64,000 bases of DNA, from NCBI GenBank assembly GCA_036389295.1, contig DASVQB010000041.1, positions 124,001 through 188,000 on the forward strand, in the 5' to 3' direction. The notes under the pieces were generated by a model that saw only the letters and a list, made by a program, of their open reading frames with translations, did not search any database and was not told where the DNA came from. A program made the position numbers and the translations under genes. Of the stretch, positions 7,767 to 15,709 are shown one piece after another. Origin of the DNA: AC-37 sp036389295. GTDB lineage: Bacteria; Actinomycetota; Thermoleophilia; Solirubrobacterales; Thermoleophilaceae. Each line of letters opens with the position of its first letter. The stretch's first letter is position 1.

Positions 7767-9232
7767 CAGAGCGGGATGTTGCCGGCCCCGCCGCGCGCGC
7801 CGGTCTTCGACGCGAGCGCGGTGAGGGCCCCGGAGAGCCGCTCGCGCGTCTCGGCCGGCGAGATGATCTCGTCGATCACGCCGTCGCGCGCCGCGGCGGA
7901 CGCGACCTGGCTCTCCTCGTAGAGCGCCGCCAGTCGGGTCCGCTCCTCCTCGGGGTCGTCGGCCGCCGCGATCTCGCGCCGGTTCACGATCCCGACCGCC
8001 TGGCGCGGGCCCATGATCCCGATCTTCGCCCGCGGCCACGCGTAGGTGAAGTCCGCGCCGAGGTCCTCCGAGTTCATGGTGATGTAGCCGCCGCCGTACG
8101 CCTGGCGGAGCACCAGCGTGATCTTCGGGACCGTGGCCTCGGCGAACGCGTGCAGCAGCTTCGCGCCGTGGCGGATGATCCCCTCGGCCTCGTGGCGCTG
8201 GCCCGGCATGAAGCCCGGCGTGTCGACGAGCACGATCAGCGGCACGTTGAACGCGTTGCAGGTCCGGACGAAGCGCGCGGACTTCTGCGCCGCCGCCGAG
8301 TCGATGACGCCGCCGAGGCGCAGCGGCTGGTTCGCCACGAGCCCGACCGACCGGCCGTCGACGCGGGCGAAGCCGGTGACGATGTTCTTCGCCCACTTCG
8401 GCGCGACCTCGAGGAACGCGCCGCCGTCCACGATGCACTTCACGACGTCGCGCACGTCGTAGGGGCGGCTGCGCTCGCGCGGGATGCACGCGCCGGGGTT
8501 CTCGGCGCCGGGATCCTGCGACTCGGCGAGCGTCGGCCGCTCCCAGGCGTTCTGCGGCAGGTACGACAGGATGTCGCGCGCCAGCACCGCCGCGTCGACG
8601 GCCGTGGGCGCGATGAACTGGCAGACGCCGTTCGTGGCGTGCACGCGCGCCCCGCCGAGCTCGTCGGCGCTGATCTCCTCGCCGATGACCTCCTTCACGA
8701 TCTTCGGCCCGGTGAGGAACATGCTCGCGTCCTTCACCATCAGCACGAAGTCGGTCAGCGCCGGCGAGTACACGCCGCCGCCCGCGCAGGCGCCGGTGAC
8801 GATCGAGATCTGCGGCGAGCGGCCGGACAGCCTGACGTTCTCCCTGAAGACGCGCGCGTAGCAGTTGAGCGCGGACGCGCCCTCCTGCATCCGGGCGCCC
8901 GCGGACTCGATGAACCCGATGACCGGGACCTTCGCGTCGTAGGCGAGCCGGAGGCAGTGCACGATCGTCTGCGCGTGCGCCTCGCCGAGCGAGCCGCCGG
9001 CGAACCGGCCGTCCTCGGCGTAGCAGAACACCGGCCGCCCGAGGATGGTCGCGGACGCCGCGACGACGCCGTCGCCCTCGCTGGCCTTCGGCCCGAGCCG
9101 GATCGAGGTGGCGTAGGACCGGATGACGTGCACCGAGCCCGGGTCGCACAGGACCTCGAGCCGCTCGCGGGGCGACAGGACTGCGGCTTGCTCCTGATCC
9201 GGCAGCGACTGCGTCGATTCCACTACCGACAT
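7766..9232 (-). CDS. Acyl-CoA carboxylase, carboxyltransferase (beta) subunit
   Basis: The 488-residue protein has both crotonase-fold halves of AccD5/PccB-type carboxyltransferases. The N half contains FIESAGARMQEGASAL and GACAGGGVYSPALTDF. The C half contains LVDTPGFMPGQRHEAEGIIRHGAKLL and LRQAYGGGYITM. The family moves carboxyl from biotin to acetyl-, propionyl- or longer acyl-CoA, making malonyl or alkylmalonyl extender units. No biotin carboxylase or BCCP subunit is in the window, so a partner must be encoded elsewhere. GAGGGGA precedes the ATG. It follows the terminator at 9299-9321, so it probably heads its own transcript with the SDR and KASIII genes. Confidence 0.92.
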   Translation of the reverse strand: MSVVESTQSLPDQEQAAVLSPRERLEVLCDPGSVHVIRSYATSIRLGPKASEGDGVVAASATILGRPVFCYAEDGRFAGGSLGEAHAQTIVHCLRLAYDAKVPVIGFIESAGARMQEGASALNCYARVFRENVRLSGRSPQISIVTGACAGGGVYSPALTDFVLMVKDASMFLTGPKIVKEVIGEEISADELGGARVHATNGVCQFIAPTAVDAAVLARDILSYLPQNAWERPTLAESQDPGAENPGACIPRERSRPYDVRDVVKCIVDGGAFLEVAPKWAKNIVTGFARVDGRSVGLVANQPLRLGGVIDSAAAQKSARFVRTCNAFNVPLIVLVDTPGFMPGQRHEAEGIIRHGAKLLHAFAEATVPKITLVLRQAYGGGYITMNSEDLGADFTYAWPRAKIGIMGPRQAVGIVNRREIAAADDPEEERTRLAALYEESQVASAAARDGVIDEIISPAETRERLSGALTALASKTGARGGAGNIPL

Positions 9233-9298
9233 GCTGTTCCCCTCGAGTCTCGGATCATCCGTGCGTCCTCGAATTGCACCACGCCGGGCCGGGTCTTC

Positions 9299-9321
9299 AA
9301 AAAACCGAGTCGGCGGCTCGG
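9299..9321 (-). terminator. Rho-independent terminator after the MaoC gene
   Basis: Read on the minus strand, CCGAG pairs with CTCGG (9317-9321 with 9305-9309) and is followed directly by six T residues (complement of 9299-9304). It begins 2 bases after the MaoC stop codon. This is the clearest intrinsic terminator in the window and it splits the biosynthetic run into two transcripts. Confidence 0.85.
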
Positions 9322-9323
9322 AG

Positions 9324-9821
9324 TCAGAGCATCCAGCCGCGCTTCCAGAGGGTCTCGAACTCCATCTTCAGGCACACCTCGTCGTTCTGGTTCAGGAGCT
9401 TCCAGCGAGCCGTGACCATGCCGACCTCGTCGTTGAACGGCTGCATCTTCAGCACCATGCCGCGGACCTGGATCGTGTCGCCCATGCGGACGGGCGTCTT
9501 GTAGGTCACGTTCTTCATGCGCCGCAGCGCGACGACGTAGGCGTTCGGCACGAGCCCGATCGCGTAGGAGAGCAGCAGCATCCCGTGCGCGATCCGCTCG
9601 CCGAAGATGTTCTTCTCGGCCCACAGCTGGTTCGTGTGCGCCGGGTGCCAGTCGCCCGTCAGCGACGCGAACATCACCACGTCGGTCTCGGTGATCGTGC
9701 GCTGCCGGCTCGCGAACCACTCGCCCTCGATCAGCTCGTCGAAGGGCCGGTCCATGACCGTGTCGGCCCGGTGGAACCCCCGGACCGGGCCGGGGGGCGG
9801 TGGCTTGGTCGCTGCTTCCAT
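9324..9821 (-). CDS. MaoC-like hydratase/dehydratase
   Basis: This 165-residue hotdog protein carries the MaoC signature with Asp57 and His62 (FASLTGDWHPAHT) and GERIAHGML. The family adds or removes water at 2-enoyl/3-hydroxyacyl thioesters. A basic/aromatic C-terminus (FETLWKRGWML) replaces the longer tails of some relatives. It is the last gene of the ketoreductase-ACP-ketosynthase transcript, 28 bases after the preceding hotdog gene. In this setting it probably dehydrates the 3-hydroxyacyl-ACP made by the ketoreductase at 12866. Confidence 0.9.
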   Translation of the reverse strand: MEAATKPPPPGPVRGFHRADTVMDRPFDELIEGEWFASRQRTITETDVVMFASLTGDWHPAHTNQLWAEKNIFGERIAHGMLLLSYAIGLVPNAYVVALRRMKNVTYKTPVRMGDTIQVRGMVLKMQPFNDEVGMVTARWKLLNQNDEVCLKMEFETLWKRGWML

Positions 9822-9849
9822 TCGCTTCCTTCCTGTCTCCTGGATCGAC

Positions 9850-10416
9850 TTAGAGGCCGGCCATGCCGGGCGACATGGCGGCCATGGCCTTGAGCCGGCT
9901 CTCGTCCATCAGCCGCACGTAGTAGTGGAGCACCGACTCGCCGACCAGCTCGTCGCGATCGTCGTAGACCTTCGCGGCGATGTCGATCTCGGCGCGCTTG
10001 CGCTTCCTCAGACGGGCGAGCGAGGCCTCCTCGTCGCCGGCGACCTCGCAGACCGCCCTGATCTCGCCCTGCGCCGGCGCGACCGGCGAGAACGTGGCGC
10101 CCTTGGTCAGCACGACCGGCCGCAGCCCCATGTCGATCGCGGCCGGCACGACGGCGTCGCTGACGGCGATGCCGCCCGAGACCTCGGCCACCGTGTAGAC
10201 CGCCGCGACCGACTGGCGGCCGCCGTCCGCCGTGAACTCCGGCGCCGGCGGCAGGCGGACGACCGCCGGGCCGTCCGGGTCGGGGTCGCGCTCGAACGTC
10301 ATCCCGAGGTACTTGTGCATCGGGATGTTCGGAAAGTCGTAGAAGCTCGCGCGGAGCTCCGCCTCCGACAGGTCCCACATCGCGCTGTCCGGCGACGGCA
10401 CGTTCTCGTCAGCCAT
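9850..10416 (-). CDS. Hotdog-fold protein (PaaI/thioesterase-like)
   Basis: The 188-residue protein has FPNIPMHKYLGMTFE near the N-terminus and AAVYTVAEVSGGIAVSDAV in the middle. This pattern resembles PaaI-type and DUF4442-type hotdog thioesterases. No catalytic residue can be assigned confidently. The start ATG overlaps the end of the AfsA-like gene by 8 bases. Its place between an AfsA-like gene and a MaoC gene suggests a dehydratase or thioesterase in the same acyl-ACP pathway. Confidence 0.65.
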   Translation of the reverse strand: MADENVPSPDSAMWDLSEAELRASFYDFPNIPMHKYLGMTFERDPDPDGPAVVRLPPAPEFTADGGRQSVAAVYTVAEVSGGIAVSDAVVPAAIDMGLRPVVLTKGATFSPVAPAQGEIRAVCEVAGDEEASLARLRKRKRAEIDIAAKVYDDRDELVGESVLHYYVRLMDESRLKAMAAMSPGMAGL

Positions 10417-11377
10417 CGAGCACCGTCGCCCCGAGCTTGGCCTTGCACACCTTGCGGCCGGCCTGCGTGAACAGCGACTGGACCTCGCCGGGCCCGGCCG
10501 AGAGGTCGACGCGGCACTCGACCGGCGCCGACAGCTCCGCGAACCGGGAGAACTCGAACTCGGCGAAGTGGATCGCGACGCGGCTCGGGTCGACCGACCG
10601 CTCGCGGCAGACGGCGGCCGTGGTGGCCTGCTTGGCGGCGTCGAGCAGCAGCAGGCCCGGCACGTGGTCGAGCGGGCGCTCGTAGAACGTCGGGTCGGTC
10701 TGGTCCACGAGCACCGTGGTCTCGTAGGCGGCCGGCTCGCCGGCCTCGCGCAGCACGGCGATCGCGACGTTCCGCGGCAGCGAGCGGCCGGACTGCGGCT
10801 CGGGCTCCAGGCCGCTCGTGTCGTACGGCTCGGCGGCCCGCGCCTCGTCGCCTCCGCCGCCCGCCCGCCGGAACAGCTCGTACTTGTCCTCGTAGACCCA
10901 GATGCCCTGGACCTCGAGCTGGCCGCACGGCCGCCCCTCCAGCTCGCACGCGGTGATCATCGAGGCCGTCGGCGGGCGGCCGGTGCGGCGGACCTTGAAG
11001 AAAGTCGTCTCGCGATCGGTCTTCATCGAGTAGCGGGTCGCGTCCGGCCCGAGCCGGTTGTTCTCGAGCGGGTCGAGCGTGGCCGCGAAGCGCCGCAGCA
11101 GGAACGTGGAGTCGAGCGGGACGTCGAGCAGCTCGGCCACCACGATCACGCCGGCCTGCGCGACGACCTGCGTCAGCAGGCAGACGTCCGGATACGGGTT
11201 CGCCGTGTCGCTGAAGCGCAGGTGCGACCGCGGCAGCCGCGCGCCGATCCGGAACTCCTCGCGCTCCGCGTCGAAGCTCCAGTCCGTTACGAACGTCTGC
11301 TCCGGGGACAGCGTCCAGACGACCTGGGGGTCGACGGTGCGATGGAAGTCGAGCGTGGCCTCCGTGGTCGCGGTCAT
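10409..11377 (-). CDS. AfsA-like double-hotdog protein
   Basis: The 322-residue protein has two hotdog halves, each beginning like AfsA/ScbA. The first is FHRTVDPQVVWTLSPEQTFVTD with LPRSHLRFSD. The second contains VLVDQTDPTFYERPLDHVPGLLLLDAAKQA, close to the DHVPGMLLLEA motif of A-factor synthases. AfsA condenses a beta-ketoacyl-ACP with dihydroxyacetone phosphate in gamma-butyrolactone signal synthesis. Distant relatives act as dehydratases in polyketide clusters. No butyrolactone receptor gene is visible in the window, so the second role fits the neighbours (ketosynthase, ACP, MaoC) better. The assignment rests on motifs only. Confidence 0.75.
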   Translation of the reverse strand: MTATTEATLDFHRTVDPQVVWTLSPEQTFVTDWSFDAEREEFRIGARLPRSHLRFSDTANPYPDVCLLTQVVAQAGVIVVAELLDVPLDSTFLLRRFAATLDPLENNRLGPDATRYSMKTDRETTFFKVRRTGRPPTASMITACELEGRPCGQLEVQGIWVYEDKYELFRRAGGGGDEARAAEPYDTSGLEPEPQSGRSLPRNVAIAVLREAGEPAAYETTVLVDQTDPTFYERPLDHVPGLLLLDAAKQATTAAVCRERSVDPSRVAIHFAEFEFSRFAELSAPVECRVDLSAGPGEVQSLFTQAGRKVCKAKLGATVLDG

Positions 11378-11402
11378 CTACTCCCCAGCCCGTCCGGACC
11401 GG

Positions 11403-12611
11403 TCAGGCGGTGATGGCGATCGTCGCGTTGTGCCCGCCGAAGGCGAACGAGTTCGAGAGGGCGACGAGCTTCCCGTCGCCGTTCTTCGCCTCGATCGGCT
11501 GCGGCTCCCCCGGCACGTAGTTCAGGTCGAGCCCCTGCTCCAGGTCCGGCTCCTCGAGCCCCACCGTCGGCGCGGCCGTCTTGTTGCGGAGCGCCATCAG
11601 CGTGGCGACCGCCTCGACGCCGCCCGCGGCGCCGATCGAGTGGCCCACGACGGACTTCGTCGAGGAGACGGGGATGTTGTAGGCGGCCTCGCCGAGGGCC
11701 AGCTTCAGGCCGGCGGTCTCGGCGGAGTCGTTCGCCTGCGTGGACGTGCCGTGCGCGTTCACGTACGAGACGTCCTCCGGCTTGAGCCCTGCGTTCCGCA
11801 GCGCGCCCGCCATCGCGTTCGCGGCGAAGCGGCCGCTCTCCTCCGGCGCGCTCAGGTGGTAGCCGTCCGTGCTCGAGCCGTAGCCCGCGACGTGGCCGAG
11901 CACCTCGGCCCCGCGCTTCTCGGCCTCGTCGGGCTTCTCGAGCACCAGGATCCCGGCGCCCTCGCCCATCACGAACCCGTCGCGCTTCTTGTCGAACGGC
12001 TTGCAGTTGCCGGACCGCGACAGCGCGCCCGCGTTGCGGAACAGCGCCAGCACGTAGTCGGTGAGGCACGCCTCGGCCCCGCCGACGATCACGGCGTCCG
12101 CCTCGTCGAGGCGGATCATCCTCAGGCCCTCGCCGATCGCCTGGGCGCTCGACGAGCAGGCCGACGCGATGCTGCACGTCTCGCCGTGGAACCCGTGCCG
12201 CATGGCTAGCACGGCGGGCGGGGCGTTCGGCATCGTGACCGGCACGGTGAGCGGCCAGACGGAGTCGGGGCCGCGCTCGTGCAGCTTGTTGTACTCGTTG
12301 AACATGACCTCGGTCCCGCCGAGGGCGACGCCGAGGATGCACGCCACGCGCGCGGGGTCGTAGGGCATCTCGTCGCCCCACGCCTGCTGGACGGCCTCCT
12401 GGGAGGCGGCCATCGCGAACTGGACGAAGCGGTCGGTCCGCCGCGCCTCCTTCTTCGACAGCATCACGCCGGGATCGAAGTCCCGGCACGCGCCGACGCC
12501 GTCCTGCAGGCCGCAGACGCCGTCTCGCCAGCGCTCGAAGAGCGTGTCCGCCCCGTCCCCGAGCGGGGTGACCGCGCCTACTCCGGTGATTGCCGCCGGA
12601 GTACCGCTCAC
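11403..12611 (-). CDS. Beta-ketoacyl-ACP synthase (FabF/KAS II type)
   Basis: The 402-residue protein has the complete Cys-His-His triad: Cys152 (IASACSSSAQ), His287 (NAHGTSTQ) and His324 (VVGHSIGAAGG). It elongates acyl chains by decarboxylative condensation with malonyl-ACP. The GTG start at 12611 overlaps the ACP stop (GTGA), so the two should be translated together. No chain-length-factor partner is present. That argues against a classical aromatic type II polyketide system and for a fatty-acid-like or polyene-like chain. Confidence 0.93.
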   Translation of the reverse strand: MSGTPAAITGVGAVTPLGDGADTLFERWRDGVCGLQDGVGACRDFDPGVMLSKKEARRTDRFVQFAMAASQEAVQQAWGDEMPYDPARVACILGVALGGTEVMFNEYNKLHERGPDSVWPLTVPVTMPNAPPAVLAMRHGFHGETCSIASACSSSAQAIGEGLRMIRLDEADAVIVGGAEACLTDYVLALFRNAGALSRSGNCKPFDKKRDGFVMGEGAGILVLEKPDEAEKRGAEVLGHVAGYGSSTDGYHLSAPEESGRFAANAMAGALRNAGLKPEDVSYVNAHGTSTQANDSAETAGLKLALGEAAYNIPVSSTKSVVGHSIGAAGGVEAVATLMALRNKTAAPTVGLEEPDLEQGLDLNYVPGEPQPIEAKNGDGKLVALSNSFAFGGHNATIAITA

Positions 12612-12856
12612 TTCAGGTACCCGAGGATCGTGTTCTGGCAGTCGCCGAGGGTCTTCACGTTCTCGAAGTCGTCCGGGTCGACCTCGATCCCGAACTCCTG
12701 GTTGAGGATCTGACCCAGCTCGAACAGGTCGAGTGAGTCGATCTCCAGCTCCTCGAGCGTCGCCTCCGGCTTCAGCTCGTCCGGGTCCGCCCCGAACTCC
12801 ACCAACGCCGAGATGATGCGCTCCTGTACCTGCTCGTTCGTCACGGCTGTCGCCAT
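12608..12856 (-). CDS. Acyl carrier protein
   Basis: This 82-residue protein has the four-helix ACP pattern with the phosphopantetheine site Ser41 in EIDSLDLFEL. It carries the growing acyl chain for the adjacent ketosynthase. The ATG at 12856 lies 9 bases after the ketoreductase gene, and the stop overlaps the ketosynthase start. The dedicated ACP beside its own ketosynthase supports a specialised acyl pathway rather than housekeeping synthesis. Confidence 0.95.
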   Translation of the reverse strand: MATAVTNEQVQERIISALVEFGADPDELKPEATLEELEIDSLDLFELGQILNQEFGIEVDPDDFENVKTLGDCQNTILGYLK

Positions 12857-12865
12857 GTGACCTCC

Positions 12866-13687
12866 TTACTGGGTTACTGCAGTCTCGCGATTTCCCGCCG
12901 GGCGCCCGAAGGTGCCCAGGCCGGCCGTCATTCCGCCATCCATCGGGATCACCGCACCGGTGATGAACGACGCTTCCTCGGAGGCGAGGAATCGTACGAG
13001 CGCGGCGATCTCCTCGGGCTCGGCCCACCGCTTGGCGGGCACGGCCTGAGCCCATTCCTCCGTGAGCTCGGGAACGAAGTCCGTCGCCACGAGGCCGGGC
13101 TCGATGGCGTTGACGGTCACCCCGCGGCGGGCGACCTCGATCGAGACCGCGCGCGTGAGCGCCTCGACGCCCGCCTTCGACGCCGCGTAGGCCGACTGGC
13201 CGGGCAGCGGGCGGGCGGCCGAGATCGTGCTGATGTTGACGATGCGGCCGAAGCGGTTGCGGACCATCTTGCCGAGGGCCCGGTTGATCGTGTGGAAGGT
13301 CCCGTGGAGGTTCACGTCGACCACGCGGCGCCAGTCCTCGACGCTCAGCCCCGCCGTCAGGCGGTCGTGGCGGATCCCGGCGTTGTTCACGACGACGAGC
13401 GCCGGGCCGTACGCCTCCTCGAGCTCGCCGAACGTCCGCTCGACGTCCTCGCTCGACGCGACGTCGCCCTGGATCGCGGTGGCGCGACCGCCCGCCTCCT
13501 CGATCCGGGAGACGACGCCGCGGGCGCCCTCCTCGTCGGCTCGGTAGTTCACGACGACCGGCCAGCCGTCGGCGGCGAGGCCAACCGCGATCGCGGCGCC
13601 GATCCCGCGCCCCGCGCCGGTGACGAGCGCGCAGCCCTCCCGGGCGCCGGCGCCGTTGCTGCTTCCCTGTGCGGTCTTGCCTGCCAT
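12866..13687 (-). CDS. 3-oxoacyl-ACP reductase (FabG-like SDR)
   Basis: The 273-residue protein has TGAGRGIG at 23-30, NNAG at 101-104, the catalytic serine region near 153-156, and Tyr167/Lys171 (YAASK). The PG motif of FabG (NAIEPGLVATDF) is present. It would reduce the 3-keto group made by the neighbouring ketosynthase with NADPH. The start is placed at the ATG at 13687; upstream candidates would overlap the divergent hotdog gene. It heads the ketoreductase-ACP-ketosynthase-AfsA-hotdog-MaoC transcript. Confidence 0.92.
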   Translation of the reverse strand: MAGKTAQGSSNGAGAREGCALVTGAGRGIGAAIAVGLAADGWPVVVNYRADEEGARGVVSRIEEAGGRATAIQGDVASSEDVERTFGELEEAYGPALVVVNNAGIRHDRLTAGLSVEDWRRVVDVNLHGTFHTINRALGKMVRNRFGRIVNISTISAARPLPGQSAYAASKAGVEALTRAVSIEVARRGVTVNAIEPGLVATDFVPELTEEWAQAVPAKRWAEPEEIAALVRFLASEEASFITGAVIPMDGGMTAGLGTFGRPAGNRETAVTQ

Positions 13688-13775
13688 CGCTCGCCGGGGT
13701 GTGTAACCGATCCCAGTCGGCGCCTCAAATCGGGGTTTCCGCAGCCTGGCGCGCCCGGCTAGGCTCCCGGCGGCC

Positions 13776-14210
13776 GTGACCGTGGACGTGAGAGGACCCG
13801 ACGCGTACGTGGAGCACCTCCGCGTGCGGCCCGGCGAGGCCGGGCCCGACCGCGTCGTGGTCGAGCAGCCCGCGGACCCCGAGGTCGACAACCACGTACG
13901 GGTCCGGCACGCGAGCGCGCTCTACGCCGCGGCCTACGAGGCCGCCCGCCGGCTCGTGCTCGCCGCGGTCGGCGAGCGCGGCGACTCGGTGACCGTCTCC
14001 CTGGTCGACAGCGAGATCGCCTACACCGCGGTCGGGCTGGGCGTCCTGACGAGCGCGGCGGAGCCGAGGGGCGAGGGCTGGGACTCGCTGGCGGCCGCGC
14101 TCGAAGCCGGCGAGGCGGTCACGCTCGCGACGTCGGTCGCCTCGACCGACCCCGACGGCAAGACCGTCGTGACGCTCGACGCCAGCTTCGAGGTCGCGCC
14201 CGCCGGCTAG
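13776..14210 (+). CDS. Small hotdog-like protein
   Basis: This 144-residue protein starts at a GTG with a TAGGCT -10-like box 10 bases upstream and no Shine-Dalgarno. The central helix HASALYAAAYEAARRLVLAAVG and the following beta strands look like a hotdog or PaaI-type fold. No catalytic acid is obvious. It is transcribed away from the ketoreductase operon and shares the intergenic promoter space. Its stop overlaps the convergent AhpD-like gene through the shared bases CTAG. A thioesterase or carrier-binding role is possible but unproven. Confidence 0.5.
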   Translation: MTVDVRGPDAYVEHLRVRPGEAGPDRVVVEQPADPEVDNHVRVRHASALYAAAYEAARRLVLAAVGERGDSVTVSLVDSEIAYTAVGLGVLTSAAEPRGEGWDSLAAALEAGEAVTLATSVASTDPDGKTVVTLDASFEVAPAG

Positions 14211-14815
14211 GGCGTCGTCGTCGGGACCGCGCTCAGCTCGTCCGGGCGGCGGTGGCGGGACCGCTTCTGGAAGCGCTCGAAGGCCGCCGTGTACCCCCGG
14301 GTGGCGAGCAGCATCCCGATCGCGCGGTAGGTCTTCTCGTCCCCGGACGACTCCGTGCCGAGGCCGTCGACGTAGCGGTTGAACATGCACAGGGTCGCGG
14401 CGATCAGGACGGTGTCGTGCACCTCCCTGTCCGTCGCACCCGCGTCGCGGGCGGCCTGGACGTCCTCGGCGGTGACCTCCTTGCCGCTCACCCGGACCTT
14501 GCCGGCGATCGCGAGCAGGGCCCTCATCTTGTCCGACACCGGGGCGGAGTCGGCGTCGGCCTTCAGCCTCGCTATCGCCTCCTCGTCGCCGTCGAGGTGG
14601 CACGCGGCCGCGGCGCCGTGCGAGGAGTGGCAGAACAGGCAGTCGTTCCCCGCCGACACGTGCGTCGCGATCATCTCGCGCTCGGCCGGCGTGAGCGTGC
14701 CGTCGCCGCGCAGGAGGATGTCGACCAGCTCGTTCAGCGGCTTCGCGGTCTCCGGGCTGTAGGCCATGAGGCCGAGCAGGCCCGGCGCCTCGTTCTGGAG
14801 GTCGATGTGCGCCAC
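14207..14815 (-). CDS. AhpD-like / carboxymuconolactone-decarboxylase-fold protein, cysteine form
   Basis: The 202-residue protein has the redox motif C59-L-F-C62-H-S-S-H66, preceded by TPAEREMIATHVSAGND. This is the AhpD arrangement, in which a CxxC and a nearby histidine carry out thiol-based peroxide reduction. It is a relative of the two selenoproteins at 26358 and 28775: the segment NDCLFCHSSHGAAAA aligns with NQCPF-Sec-TGSHGAVAS and NHCVF-Sec-TNAHGAVAS. It lies 6 bases after the haloalkane dehalogenase and so is the third gene of a halogenase-dehalogenase-AhpD run. It may remove peroxide formed by the flavoenzyme. Confidence 0.87.
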   Translation of the reverse strand: MAHIDLQNEAPGLLGLMAYSPETAKPLNELVDILLRGDGTLTPAEREMIATHVSAGNDCLFCHSSHGAAAACHLDGDEEAIARLKADADSAPVSDKMRALLAIAGKVRVSGKEVTAEDVQAARDAGATDREVHDTVLIAATLCMFNRYVDGLGTESSGDEKTYRAIGMLLATRGYTAAFERFQKRSRHRRPDELSAVPTTTP

Positions 14816-14821
14816 GGCCGA

Positions 14822-15709
14822 TCAGGGTAACCAGTCTGCGATCAGCCGGGCGACCTCCTCGCCGGAGTCCTCCGGCAGGAAGTGGCCGCCCTCCACGACC
14901 TCCGGCATCGGCCGCCGCATGGCGCCCGCGACCCACTGGCCGAGCTCGAGCGGGAACAGCATGTCGCCCGATCCCCAGAGCGTCAGCGTCGGCTTCTCGT
15001 CCTTGCGCATCGCCTTCATCACGCGCCAGCAGGCCTGCGCGGCGGGCAGCTCCGGAGAGCGCGGCAGCACGTGCAGGGGGAAGGCGCGCACGCCGGCCTT
15101 CGAGTCCGCTCCTACGAACGGCGCCTCGTAGCCGGCGATCGCCTCCGGGCCGGGGTCGCGCGCGCAGCCGAAGCGGATCAGGTCGCCGATCGGCACGTCC
15201 GGCGTGTTCGCCACCACGTCCTGCGCCTCCCACCACGCCGGCGGCATGACCTGGCGGCCGGTGAAGAACGGCGTGTCGATCAGGACGTAGCGATCGAAGC
15301 GCTCGGGCTGCTCGACCGCGAGGCGGAGGCCGATCGGCCCGCCCCAGTCGTGGCCCACGAGGACCACGTCGCGCAGGTCGAGGTCCTCGATCAGCGAGCG
15401 GACGACCTCGGTGTGGCGGTCGTAGCTGTACCAGCCGTCGTCGGCCGGCTTGTCGGAGCGGCCGAAGCCGACGTAGTCGGCGGCGACGCAGCGCCAGCCG
15501 GCCTCGACCAGCGGCGGGATCAGCTTGCGGAACAAGAACGACCACGTCGGCTCGCCGTGCAGCATCAGGAGCGGCCGCCCCTCGCCCTCGTCGAGGTGGG
15601 CCACGCGCAGCCCGTCGAAGTCCCTGTAGCGCGGCTCGAAGTCGAAGCCCGGCAGGCCCTCGAACCGCTCCTCGGGGGTCCTGACGACCCCGGCCGGCGG
15701 CGCGGCTAT
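14822..15709 (-). CDS. Haloalkane dehalogenase (alpha/beta hydrolase)
   Basis: The mature part has the family hallmarks: HGEPTWSF (oxyanion and halide-binding region), the nucleophile in GHDWGGPIG with its halide-stabilising Trp, an acid in LWGSGDMLFPLE and the histidine in GGHFLPEDSG. These enzymes hydrolyse carbon-halogen bonds to alcohols. The usual N-terminus (VVRTPEERFEGLPGFDFEPRY) has no ATG, GTG or TTG before it. The only tight junction is an ATA at 15709 overlapping the halogenase stop as ATAG, giving 295 residues. The nearest canonical in-frame start is a GTG at 15823, inside the halogenase gene (333 residues). The start is therefore uncertain; the protein family is not. Confidence 0.85.
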   Translation of the reverse strand: MAAPPAGVVRTPEERFEGLPGFDFEPRYRDFDGLRVAHLDEGEGRPLLMLHGEPTWSFLFRKLIPPLVEAGWRCVAADYVGFGRSDKPADDGWYSYDRHTEVVRSLIEDLDLRDVVLVGHDWGGPIGLRLAVEQPERFDRYVLIDTPFFTGRQVMPPAWWEAQDVVANTPDVPIGDLIRFGCARDPGPEAIAGYEAPFVGADSKAGVRAFPLHVLPRSPELPAAQACWRVMKAMRKDEKPTLTLWGSGDMLFPLELGQWVAGAMRRPMPEVVEGGHFLPEDSGEEVARLIADWLP

